From the NCBI RefSeq assembly GCF_963259705.1, contig NC_081840.1, forward strand, positions 116,363,074 to 116,427,073: a stretch of 64,000 bases of DNA. Reading direction: 5' to 3'. The stretch comes from Myotis daubentonii. Its lineage: Eukaryota; Chordata; Mammalia; Chiroptera; Vespertilionidae. The translations under genes were made by a program, and so were the position numbers. Within the stretch, counting starts at the first letter, position 1, and each line of letters begins with the position of its first letter. This document shows positions 54,990 through 64,000 of this stretch, piece by piece. A model generated the notes under the pieces. It did not search any database. It was not told the DNA's origin and worked only from the letters and a program-made list of their open reading frames with translations.

Positions 54990-56605
54990 AATGCAGTTAG
55001 CATAATTAGAAAACACTGCTAAATGAGAAAAATATAGTTCAAGCATGAGATGCTAAGATCAAGTAGGAAGAAACTTCTGAGACAGGAGAGACTTCCTCCA
55101 ACCAAGTAGAACACTAGAGTGTTTGTTCATGGCTGAGGGGAAGTTATTTGGGGACCTGGGCAGTTAGTAGAATTCGGACATGTAGGAGTGGATTAGAAGA
55201 GAGGCGATCCTTTAAAGTTTAAGGCTTTTAAGTTTGTTTGTTTGTCTGTTTTTAAGGAGCGGGATAGAAAACAAAAAATTAAGTATAAGTGAAGTTTTGA
55301 AAATCTGTGCCCTATGAAAATTTGGAAAGGAACAAGAGAAATCAAGGACTCTTTTCAATGTAATAATTCTAATATTATATAATTAGAAGAACTATGAATT
55401 GTAAGACACATATAAAAATTAATAAATAAAAGAAAGTCTGCAAACCATGATCCCTTGGTAAGCTATTGAATGAACCATTAAACTGGATACTGAACTCTTT
55501 CTCTTTCTTGACCGAATCCCAGGTAATTATAATTTTACTCTGACCTTTACATAGTTAGCATCTTAGCAGGTGAATAGGTCATGTCCTTAGGGTTTCAATT
55601 AATCAAATCACAGAAACTTTATCATTTTTAACACTTTAAGTCCATTTTATTCTGGTTTTCCTGAGGATTATGAAAATTTGCTGAAAATGTTGTGTATAAT
55701 AAATGCAATAAGTTATTCATATGCTATTTTATTAATATAATTGAGATTTATATAGCACCAACCTTTTAAGTCTGAGTCAATGTAGGTATGGGCCAGTTGC
55801 AAAGGCAATGAGTTTCTAAAATAATTCCCAGGGTCCATTGGGTGAAGGAGCAATAGCCTATTGTTGTTAAGAGCAGTTGTTGAAATTGACTCTCCTACAG
55901 AGATTACCTAATTTATATTTTGAATTATTGTTTGTAGAAAGAATAGAGATTCCACACAAATTATAATTCTAGAATTTGATTTTATTCTCTGAAAGAATGA
56001 ACTTCTCTCCTTATATGAAACTTCTAGATCCTTGAAAGCAGCTTAAGCAGAAGGATGCAAATAATAAAAGTTGCTCTCATGCTCATTCAAATGCAGAAAC
56101 ATCCTAGATTCTGAGTAATCCCTACTCAGATCAAGATATTTACTTGCAAAGCAAATGAACATATATTGAAAAGAAAAAAATGTCAAAATAGGAGCCAATA
56201 ATAAAAAAATAAACTGCTCATAAATTAAGTATAATGTTTACCTAGTAAATGAGGACACCTATTAACTTGTTTTTGATCAAGGTAGTGGCATTAATATGCA
56301 CATCAAATTTGTTTTCTTTGTAACATCTCTTTTCCCCATGAAATATTTTGTTGTTATTGAGCATGCATATGAGGAAGCTGCTCCTTAAGCATAGGTAATA
56401 CAGTTGGTGCTAATTCTATAGGAACTTGACTGTAAGGGATTGCATGTCAGCAAGCCACTTAATATTCAAACATTGAGCATATTCATGAGCTCCAAGAACA
56501 TGAAAATATATAGATACAAATATATAGGCACCGTGTATCCTAATGCCACTCACATTCAGTTATTTAGCTTATTCTTCAGCTCTGAGACCATACAAATATA
56601 TGTAT

Positions 56606-56636
<31 letters not shown>

Positions 56637-57111
56637 GTCACATATATAACATTCATAAATATACATATATATTATCAAAGACTGTGTATAATGAAAATAT
56701 ATATTAGCATAAAATATATAAAACATATATCTAGTCTCTGATCATTTATTAAATATTTTATTGTAGTATTAGAAATTCTAAGAAATCAAAATCCTCATAT
56801 AGTCAATTGACCATAATTGAAAAAGATAAAAAAAATAAAGCATGTGATATTAAGCATGGCTAGTGTACTTCAGGTTTCATAACCCAAATCATTATTAACT
56901 TCCTTTACCTCTCATTGGCTTGTGTGAAGAAGCCATTGTAGCATCCACCTACTCTTGAGAGGGAAAACTCATTTCCTTACAAGAATCCTGAACACAGAAT
57001 TGGCTTAAAGTTTGTACATTTCTATTGTATTTAAAGAATATGAAACATTCACCATAATTAATTCATTTTATTCCAAAATCACCTAACATCTGGATTCAGG
57101 TTATTTATTAA
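54990..57111. other. AT-rich intergenic DNA with a CA repeat
   Basis: 2.1 kb without recognised genes. The only clear feature is a (CA)n run at 56605-56630 within TATA-rich sequence. Confidence 0.45.
56605..56630 (+). repeat. (CA)n microsatellite
   Basis: About 13 CA units flanked by ATATGTAT and TATATAG. Confidence 0.9.
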
Positions 57112-57446
57112 CTAGTGGCCCAGTGCATGGATTTGTGCACATTGAAAGGAACTTAATTAGAAGAAATATTTTAATATCACTATTCACCCTTTCTCAATAA
57201 TAGAAGCATCAGAGATGAAAGAAAATGAGTGAAATGTATATGAAAATAATAGATAAATTGATTAATAAATAAACAATAACAACATGACATAACAACAACA
57301 AAGACGATATAAAAACAACAAAAACATGATATAAAACAACAAAAACATGTTATAAAAACAACATTGATAAAAAAATGATTTATAAATTGATTAAACTTAT
57401 TCTAATATGTTCCTGTATACCACAATAAAAGTTAAAACACTTTCAG

Positions 57447-57676
57447 CCCTAACTGGTTTGGCTCAGTGGATAGAGCATCGGCCTGCGGACTGAAAGGTCC
57501 CAGGTTTGATTCCGGACAAGGGCATGTACCTTGGTTGCAGGCAATAAAATGGTCTCCCCAGTAGGAGGTGTGCAGGAGGCAGCTGATCTATGTTTCTCTC
57601 TCATCGGTGTTTCTAACTCTCTATCCCTCTCCCTTCCTCTCTGTAATAAATCAATAAAATATATTTTTAAAAAAAG
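57447..57676 (+). repeat. Ves SINE inside HeliBat, with target duplication
   Basis: Young-type Ves (CTAACTGGTTTGGCTCAGTG). AAAACACTTTCAG at 57434-57446 and 57681-57693 is the target duplication. Confidence 0.94.
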
Positions 57677-57800
57677 AGTAAAAACACTTTCAGAGTGCTT
57701 GACTAATTTCCCTTGTGATGAAGTATTTACAACTTTAACTTTAACATCACATGCTCTTCAAACTCAAGAGAAAACAACGTATAACTGACCATGTCCAAAA

Positions 57801-58101
57801 ATGGGTTCAGGTAGGAATATTCCTATTCTGTCTAGAGTTTTTCCTTGTGATTTATTAATAGTCATTGCAAATGCTGGCATCACAGAAAACTGTCTTCAAA
57901 TTAATTTAAATGGGAGGCCAGTGTCAGATGGGGACAAATCAGTTCTTGGAATCCGAACAACCTCTCCTCTGCAGATGCTGATAATACTTCAGCTTCAATT
58001 GTGTTAGGTTGCAATATTTTGATAATAAATATAGTACCATTACAAAGACCCCATTTACTATTAAGATTTCTCAGTAGCATGATGATTGCACCTAGTTTCA
58101 A
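57801..58101 (-). pseudogene. Helitron helicase C-terminal remnant
   Basis: This is the counterpart of 29566-30180 on the other strand, with IIMLLRNLNSKWGLCNGT near 58040-58090, followed towards lower coordinates by an FQELI...PSDTG-like zone. Stops and frameshifts are present. The two copies cover the same part of the protein. Confidence 0.75.
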
Positions 58102-58108
58102 TTTTAAT

Positions 58109-58369
58109 TTATGACATGGTCTTCAGATACATTCTGTCGATGATGCCGGCTTCTTTTAGTGTCAGAGGTACATTGTGCCAATAGGTGGTCTTCAGACATA
58201 TTCTGTCAATGACACTGCTTTCTTTCAGCTTCAGAATGTCAATAATAACAAATCCACGATTGACAATGGCAGATTGAAACACATGCATGCAATTGGCTCC
58301 AGCAAGAGTTTTATATGTATCGCGCATGTGCGAATCAACATTTATTTTTAAATTGCCAGTGCACATCAT
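58109..58369 (-). CDS. Short ORF near HeliBat 5' end, unknown function
   Basis: An 86-codon frame starts about 70 bp inside the element's 5' end. It contains an internal duplication: a segment of roughly 22 residues ending VIDRICLKT recurs as IIDRMYLKT. It resembles no family I know and may be a leftover from an internal deletion joining two distant parts of the autonomous element. Whether it is ever translated is unknown. Confidence 0.3.
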   Translation of the reverse strand: MMCTGNLKINVDSHMRDTYKTLAGANCMHVFQSAIVNRGFVIIDILKLKESSVIDRICLKTTYWHNVPLTLKEAGIIDRMYLKTMS

Positions 58370-58439
58370 GAGTACTGGCCGGTTGGTTGGTTGGTTGGAT
58401 GAATGTATGGTAGGTCACTTAGTCTTTTATATATATAGG

Positions 58440-58867
58440 CTAGAGACCCAGTGCATGAAAATTTGTGCACTTACGGGGGTTCTTCAGCCTGGCCTGCACC
58501 CAGAGGGCTCCCCAGAGGATCGGGCCTAAGCTGGCAGTCAGACATCCCTCTGGCAGCCCGGGAGCCTCAGGGGATGCTGACTGATGGCTTAGGCCTGCTC
58601 CCTGGGTAGAGTAGGCCTAAGCCAGCAATTGGACATCCTTAGCACTGCCAAGAAAGTGGGAGAGGCTCCCACCACCGCTGCTGCGCTCGCAGCCATCAGC
58701 CCAACTTGTGGAAGTGTACTGACCTGTGGAAGTGTACTGACCACCAGGGGTCACCTCCTGCTTTGAGCATCTTCCCCCTGGTGGTCAGTGTGTGTCATAG
58801 CTACTGGTCATTCCTGGTCATTCCACCATTAGGGTCAATTTGCATATTACTCTTTTATTATATAGGA
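58440..58867 (-). mobile_element. Non-autonomous HeliBat Helitron, complete
   Basis: On the minus strand TCCTATATAATAAAAGAGTA starts it, with ATATGCAAATTGACCC next; GTGCACAAATTTTCATGCAC then GGGTCTCTAG ends it at 58440. Two GC-rich CTTAGGCC/GGACATCC units lie inside. Its 3' end touches the deleted HeliBat with no spacer. Confidence 0.92.
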
Positions 58868-61219
58868 TTACACCCACCATTACAGCCATGATTAGTAATA
58901 AAATGGTCTCTCAATCATCACAGAAAAAGAGCATTTTACTATCTCTTAAGTACTCATGGGCAGAAATAACTACAACTCAGAACGTAATTATGTGCAACTT
59001 GTGGCTATGTATAATGGCAAGAAAAATATTTTCCTTCCTTCCTTATTTACTTTATTTATTCATGATATCAGGATAAAATTAAATAATGACTTTCAGAATC
59101 CATGATTAATGAACTTATTTACTCTCAAAGGGGGTTGTCTTTTATTCTACCATCATTTATGGAACAATGCAGCTCCATGTAATAGAGTACAGCACTGACA
59201 AGGGTGAAGTGGAAGAACTAATCTAACAGATGCTTTCCTAGAAAAACATAATTCAAAAATAACAGTGGGAAAAGCAGCAAGAAAATCACAAAGGCAAGAA
59301 AAATTATAAATGTTATTTTTTTAATGAAAAATAAATGTTGACTAAATACATTCCAAAAATTATGGGTACCTAAAAGTTGAATTTGAATTGCCTAAAAAGT
59401 AAAGATGTGTGAATTTACCGATGAAAAGACACTGCAAGTGCATTACACCTGTATATTTGCAAGCATTCAGAGAGGCTTATTTGTGGAGCAGTTCCTGAGA
59501 TCTTTACCTACCCAAGACTATTTGCTGAATGCACATTGTGGAAAACAGATGGAAGAGGGGCTGGCTTTTAGATCAAAACATAATATTATTAAAATAAATC
59601 ATAGTGATTTTGTCAGAAGAGGGAAAATACATAATGCATTGAACGTATTGTCTAATTGCTTTTGCATAGCCATAAAGACACAGGGGAGAGAGGGAAGGAA
59701 AGAGAAAGAGAGACAGAGAGAGAGCGTGAATATATGCAGAATCTTCTTCCACATTCCGAGCATCAGGAGATGCTAACTTCCAATACGCCATTACTATGCT
59801 AGCACTGCTGTCAGCACAGTGTTTTTCAAAATGATAGGGCGAGAGCACTATGATAACAATTCTTGTGGCCCCTAACCTTCTTGCTTCCCGTTCCATGACA
59901 ATTATGGCAGCTTATATTGGTTGTAGTGTATATTCCAATGCTTTGTCTATGTGAAGAAACAAGTGTGGGATTTAATATCTGCATGTTTTTCACAGAGATG
60001 TGATATTCAGGCCACTGGGTTTTGGCAAATTTACTACCTACACAAACACAGGATATTACTATTAATTTTCTCTATAGTTTCTACTAAAACATTTATAACA
60101 CTCTAGCTAATTATTTGGATTTTTAAAGAAGGAAAGTTGTGCAGGAGTTTGAAGGCAAGCAATGCTGAATGAGGGAGGAAAATACTTGCTGAAGTAGGAT
60201 CACTTAGATATAAAATTGCTGAACAAGAAAGAAGTATGTATATTGGTTAAATTTTTAAGAGTGTGTCATTTTCCTTTCTTTTATACTCATGCTGAAAACA
60301 TTTTTTTTTAAAGATCATGGTCACTGGAGGTTTAATATCCACTAAAAAGCACATTTCAGTACAGTTATATGTCAAATCTTCCTAGACAGAATGTGTGCTG
60401 GTTTTTGTGGGTATTGATATCTTAAAATAAAATGTGTGAAAGCAAACAGTCCATGCTGGTGATACAAATTAATTGCATCATTATGTTGTAATAAGGTGAT
60501 GCAATTAGCACATCTCACTATACTGACATCTCAGGATGGGTATCCAATTAACTCAGGTCACCAGGCCTCTTGCTTAGAATGGGGTTTTCAATCTGTTCCC
60601 AAGCTGACTTCACATAGTTGCCTATCTCCTGAAGTGTAAGAAAACTTTTTAAAGAAATAAGGCAATTTTGAAAAGGTTATTGGAAAACTGCTGTCTCAAC
60701 TTGATTTAGATTGTGCTATGCTGATAAATCTCAGTGTGTCAGGGAAATATTGTTTAAAATTGAGCAGAGTGACTAAAATATGCTAAAGTTCATCCTTTTG
60801 TTTTCTATAAATGAAATTTGCTGATTATAACAAAGGTAAGGGCACCAGAGTTGACAGTAGTCTCAAAAATATCAGAAAGCATGGAAATCCTATTTGATGA
60901 AGGTCTATTTAAAGCTGAGAAGATTATTGGTATATCAGATGCATAGCAAGAACCTAACATACAATTTTAGAAAATCTAAAATATTTTAAAGAATGTGGCA
61001 AATAAATAGGTTTTAGATATATAAAAATTTTGTGATATCATGGAGGGGTCCTTTAACTCATTTGTTATCCCAAGTAAAAAAGTAGCACTGAGCAGAAATG
61101 GTGAAAAAAATCAACATTTGTTGGTACCACCACCTTCAGAGGAAACTTTGCCCCTCCATAGCATTTATTTACCATTTTTATAAACACTTGTCATATTAAA
61201 ACATAACTATTTTTTGCTA
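58868..61219. other. AT-rich intergenic DNA
   Basis: 2.3 kb without recognised repeats or genes apart from a GA-rich patch (59690-59735). Opposite-strand frames of 123 and 107 codons (59405-59776 and 59573-59896) show no family signature and run through the GA patch. Confidence 0.45.
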
Positions 61220-61345
61220 AACCTCTTCCACAACAATGTAAATTTCTTAAAAAACAGGGAATGTGTCCAAATTCACCTTTTCATCCCCATGCTAATATAG
61301 TTGGTTCCCCATTAAATATTTGTTGAATAAACAAGAGTAATTTAT
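61220..61345 (-). repeat. L2-type relic
   Basis: AATGTAAATTTCTTAAAAAACAGG, GTGTCCAAATTCACC and AATATTTGTTGAATAAACAAG follow an L2 3' end order. Confidence 0.5.
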
Positions 61346-61477
61346 GAATAGCAAAAGTAATAAATTCCATTATTCATTATGCCACACAGATATTATTTGT
61401 TTGCTTGTTTGTTTCTTTGTTTCCTTTTGCAGTTATTTCAAAGAAAGCCACCCTTGAATTTAAATTCTTATATAAAA

Positions 61478-61947
61478 CTAGAGGCCTGGTGCACAAAAAT
61501 TTGTGCACTCTGGGGGGCGAGGGGGTCCCTCAGCCCAGCCTGCACCCATTCACAGTCCAGGACCCCTTGGGGGATGTCCATCTGTCGACTTAGGCCCACT
61601 CCCTAGGGGATCAGGCCTAAGCTTACAGTCAGACATCCTTCTAGCAGCCAGGGAACCCTTGGGGATGTCTGACTAAAGGCTTAGGCCCCCAAGGGATCAG
61701 ATCTAAACTGTTAGTTGGACATTCTTAGTGCTGCCACGGAGGTGGGAGAGGCTCCTGGCACCACCACTGCGCTGGCCAGCCATGAGCCAGCTTCTGGCTG
61801 AGTGGCACTCCCCATATGGAAGTGCACTGACCACCAATGCTCCCGCATTGAGCATCTGTCCCCTGGTGGCCAGTGTGCATCATAGCAACTGGTCATTCTG
61901 CCATTCAGTCAATGTGCATATTAGCCTTTTATTATTATTATATAGGA
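61478..61947 (-). mobile_element. Non-autonomous HeliBat Helitron, complete
   Basis: CTAGAGGCCTGGTGCACAAA at 61478 and the reversed 5' end ...TTATTATTATATAGGA at 61947 bound it. The palindrome TGCACAAAAATTTGTGCA is intact. Three GC-rich GGACATCC/TTAGGCC units give it extra length. Confidence 0.92.
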
Positions 61948-62095
61948 TGTCCCTATTTCCCCCCTTTTGCCCCCTCTACCCAGCTCTTGCCCCTCACTTC
62001 TCTCTGGACATCACCATACTGTTGTCTGTGTCCATGGCTTGTGCATATATTTTCTTTGGCTAATCCCTTCTTTAAATTCACTTTTTTAAATTTGT
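61948..62095 (-). repeat. L1 3' UTR fragment
   Basis: C-rich sequence, then CTGTTGTCTGTGTCCATGGC and GCATATATTTTCTTTGG, is the inner part of a minus-strand L1 3' UTR. Its poly-T edge is missing where the Helitron joins. Confidence 0.6.
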
Positions 62096-62484
62096 ACTTT
62101 CAGATAAGTGCTTATAACTGCACTATTATATATTTTCTATTATATCATTTAGAATTAAGATAATTTTTAATTGAACCCTTGTAAATTTTAGCGCAATTTA
62201 ATAAATTATGCTAGAAGCAATTAGGAGATTTTTCATGTAATGCAGATACATTTCAATTAATTTTTGTTAATTTTTAAATTTTTTAATATTTTAATTTGAA
62301 ATAATCTCATACATCTAAAAAAAAAACTATAAAATACTACAGCATATTATATGTACCCTTCACCTAATTTCTTAGGTGTTAATAATTTAAACATAACCAT
62401 TATACAACTAACAGAATTTGGAATATATTTTTCTTATAATCTCTTTAATGTTACTTAATCCGTTTACTTTGTTTTTGTTAATCT
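62096..62484. other. AT-rich DNA, possible old L1 trace
   Basis: Part of it (62285-62475) recalls the fragment at 53930, but weakly. No gene seen. Confidence 0.3.
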
Positions 62485-62697
62485 TCACCCAAGGATATTT
62501 TTCCATTGAATTTTAGAGAGAGTGAAGGGAAAGGGAGAGACATATTGATTGGTTGCCTCCTGCACATGCTTTGATAGGGACTGGGATCAAGCCAGCAACT
62601 GAGGTACATGCCCTTGACTGGAATCAAACCTGGGACCCTTCAGTCTACGGGCTAATGCTCTATCCACTGAGAAAAACAGGCTGCAGCTTAATTCATT
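62485..62697 (-). repeat. Old Ves-family SINE
   Basis: TTCACCCAAGGATATTTTTCC opens the reversed tail. CTTGACTGGAATCAAACCTGG is the reversed B box, and TCTATCCACTGAGAAAAACAGG the reversed head. Confidence 0.8.
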
Positions 62698-62865
62698 TAC
62701 TTTTAATCTATATGTGTCTTTATATTTAAAGTGGGTTTTGTTTTTGATTCACCCTCATAATCTGTCCTTTAATTGGTGCATTTATGCCACTGACTTTCAG
62801 AGTGCTTACTGATAGAGTTACTACCATATCAGGCAGCTTCTGGGTCTTCTGGGTCTCGCACTGCC

Positions 62866-63912
62866 TTGCCTTTTTTGCTTCTTTTTTTCTAAGACATTTC
62901 AATTTATTTGAAAGAAGCCAATATACATGATATAAAAGGTATGATATTTACAACAGTACAGTAAATAGGTTGGTTTTCTGGTAGGATCAGTAGTCTTTCA
63001 GTGAGTATTAACCCCCTTTCCCCTTGATGCTCGACCCAGCTGGCAGACAAACAGCAACAGTGGGGTGGCATGGGACTGCAGGATAGAAAGCCTTCCTGAA
63101 GGGATTAAAAATCACATAGATGCTAAAATGTCCACGAAGGGGTCTTGGGGGTGAGGGGTGCCTCTGCCTCATTCCTTTGAGGGCTTGGCAGCAGGAATGC
63201 TGAGGGATTTGCCCCAAACTAGCACATGGCCCACCCTGAGCCTGTAAATCTTTCACCCATGGAATATTCCCTTCCTGACAGAATCAGCCCTAATCCCTCA
63301 GCCAGGGCCTGGAGGAGCCACTCAGGCCGTGGGCACAGCCAGGACTGTGGACATTTCATGGCCTTTCCACTCCCACTCCAGCTGACTAACAACTCTGCAC
63401 TGCTCCCCTCGCCCACCTCCCCCGTTTTCAGGTTGGCAGGTGACTGAAGCTCCCAACCTCTCCTTTTTTTCTTTTTTATTTTGGTATTTATTTACCTTCT
63501 ATGGCTGTCACTGGAGCTGAGAGCCGGCTTTAGCTCTGAGGCCGGCCCCAGCTTGAGGCCTCGGCTGCTGAAGCAGGTTATCTGGGCTTTGTTTAGCTTC
63601 TATAATTGAAACTCTGTTGCCATCACTGGTGCTCTAAGCTCTGAGCCCACTGACTGCTGAAAGCAGGTACCTGGGCTTTGTTTAGCTTCTATAATTGCAA
63701 CATTGTTGCATCCAGAGCTCAGAGCTGGGCTGCTGCAGGCCCGGAATGTTGGCTTCCTCCGTCACTGGAGCAAGCGAGCCTCCTGTTCGCTTCAGCTTCC
63801 TGACTGCTGGCTGCCATCTTGGTTGTCAGTTAATTTGCATATCATGCTGATTAGCCAATGGGAAGCATTTGGGGGTATGGTCAATTTGCATCTTTCTCTT
63901 TAATTAGTGTAG
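62866..63912 (-). mobile_element. Chimeric Helitron 5' end with transcript-like cargo
   Basis: On the minus strand the first 130 bp (CTACACTAATTAAAGAGAAA, then CATTGGCTAATCAGCATGAT) match the Helitron at 18964. Then come repeated units around TTTGTTTAGCTTCTATAATTG (63570-63700). After these comes about 600 bp of mixed sequence ending in TTCAAATAAATTGAAATG, then TCTTAGAAAAAAAGAAGCAA. The AATAAA about 13 bases before an A-rich run looks like a processed transcript end. No Helitron 3' palindrome or CTAG was found. No protein was recognised in the 60-80 codon frames. Confidence 0.5.
63510..63720 (-). repeat. Tandem repeat in Helitron cargo
   Basis: Two good copies (CTGGGCTTTGTTTAGCTTCT, at 63579 and 63672) and a partial third, with a period of roughly 90 bp, each include a GCTCTGAGC-type segment. 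Confidence 0.75.
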
Positions 63913-64000
63913 ATGTTCTGGCTCACCATAATGGTATGTAGCCAGTTGGAACTGAAACTGAGTCCCTGAAGTTCAGAGGAATACTAGGAGACACTTCAGA

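Larger units (their letters stand above)
57112..58439 (-). mobile_element. Internally deleted autonomous HeliBat
   Basis: The minus strand begins CCTATATATATAAAAGACTA at 58439 and has a GGTT-repeat zone and an 86-codon frame near its 5' end. It then carries helicase C-terminal sequence (about 57740-58100) and ends in GTGCACAAATCC...GGGCCACTAG at 57112. The whole Rep and most helicase coding is missing. A young Ves lies at 57447-57676. The 5' end lacks the usual first T and abuts the next Helitron. Confidence 0.8.

Noticed and set aside
59405..59896. Overlapping opposite-strand frames of 123 and 107 codons
   Set aside because: No recognisable family, both run through a GA-rich simple-sequence patch, and both coding directions cannot easily be real.
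63008..63447. Frames of 65-82 codons as a captured protein gene
   Set aside because: No domain recognised in any frame; the segment is treated as possible untranslated transcript sequence.

Overview
This window is non-coding, repeat-dense mammalian DNA, almost certainly from a vespertilionid (vesper) bat. Two diagnostic families support this. The first is rolling-circle Helitrons of the HeliBat type: about 18 copies, with 5' ends like TCCTATATAATAAAAG and 3' ends with a short palindrome (for example GTGCACGAATTTCGTGCAC) followed by CTAG. The second is tRNA-derived Ves SINEs: 14 copies, with A and B boxes and an AATAAAATATATTT-type tail. A SPIN-type hAT transposon is also present. I found no intact host gene. 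Nearly every reading frame of 60 or more codons lies in a decayed transposon or in chance AT-rich sequence.

Layout. 1-1.4 kb: AT-rich DNA and an ancient L1 3' end. 1.4-10.7 kb: a three-level nest in which an L1 with a 5' inversion is split by a minus-strand class I endogenous retrovirus (gag, protease, integrase and env remnants, both LTRs, GATAG target duplication), whose 3' LTR is split by an ORF2-less L1 (HAL1 type). 10.7-18.2 kb: mostly unremarkable DNA with Ves SINEs, Helitrons and MLT1/L2 relics. 18.2-19.9 kb: three Helitrons back to back, then an inverted L1 to 22.04 kb. 23.8-27.4 kb: a four-level nest, MLT1(+) split by MLT1(-) split by MLT2(-) split by a second HAL1. 28.5-34.5 kb: LTR-like sequence, a HeliBat helicase fragment, and an old L1 cut up by Helitrons and the SPIN element. 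34.5-42 kb: Helitrons, MIR, MER5 and L2 relics. 42.5-44.8 kb: a third HAL1. 49.2-52 kb: an old L1 holding a younger L1 and a young Ves. 52-57 kb: mostly unexplained, with one weak exon-like ORF and one well-bounded L1. 57.1-58.9 kb: an internally deleted autonomous HeliBat fused head-to-tail to a non-autonomous Helitron. 61.4-64 kb: another Helitron, an old SINE, and a chimeric Helitron/transcript-like segment.

Nothing here works together as a pathway. The biological interest lies in the mobile elements: repeated ORF2-less L1s with different 3' tails, Helitron tandem fusions, possible exon capture by Helitrons, a horizontally transferred DNA transposon, and nested insertions that give a clear relative chronology. 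All family names come from recognising the sequence by eye, without a database search.
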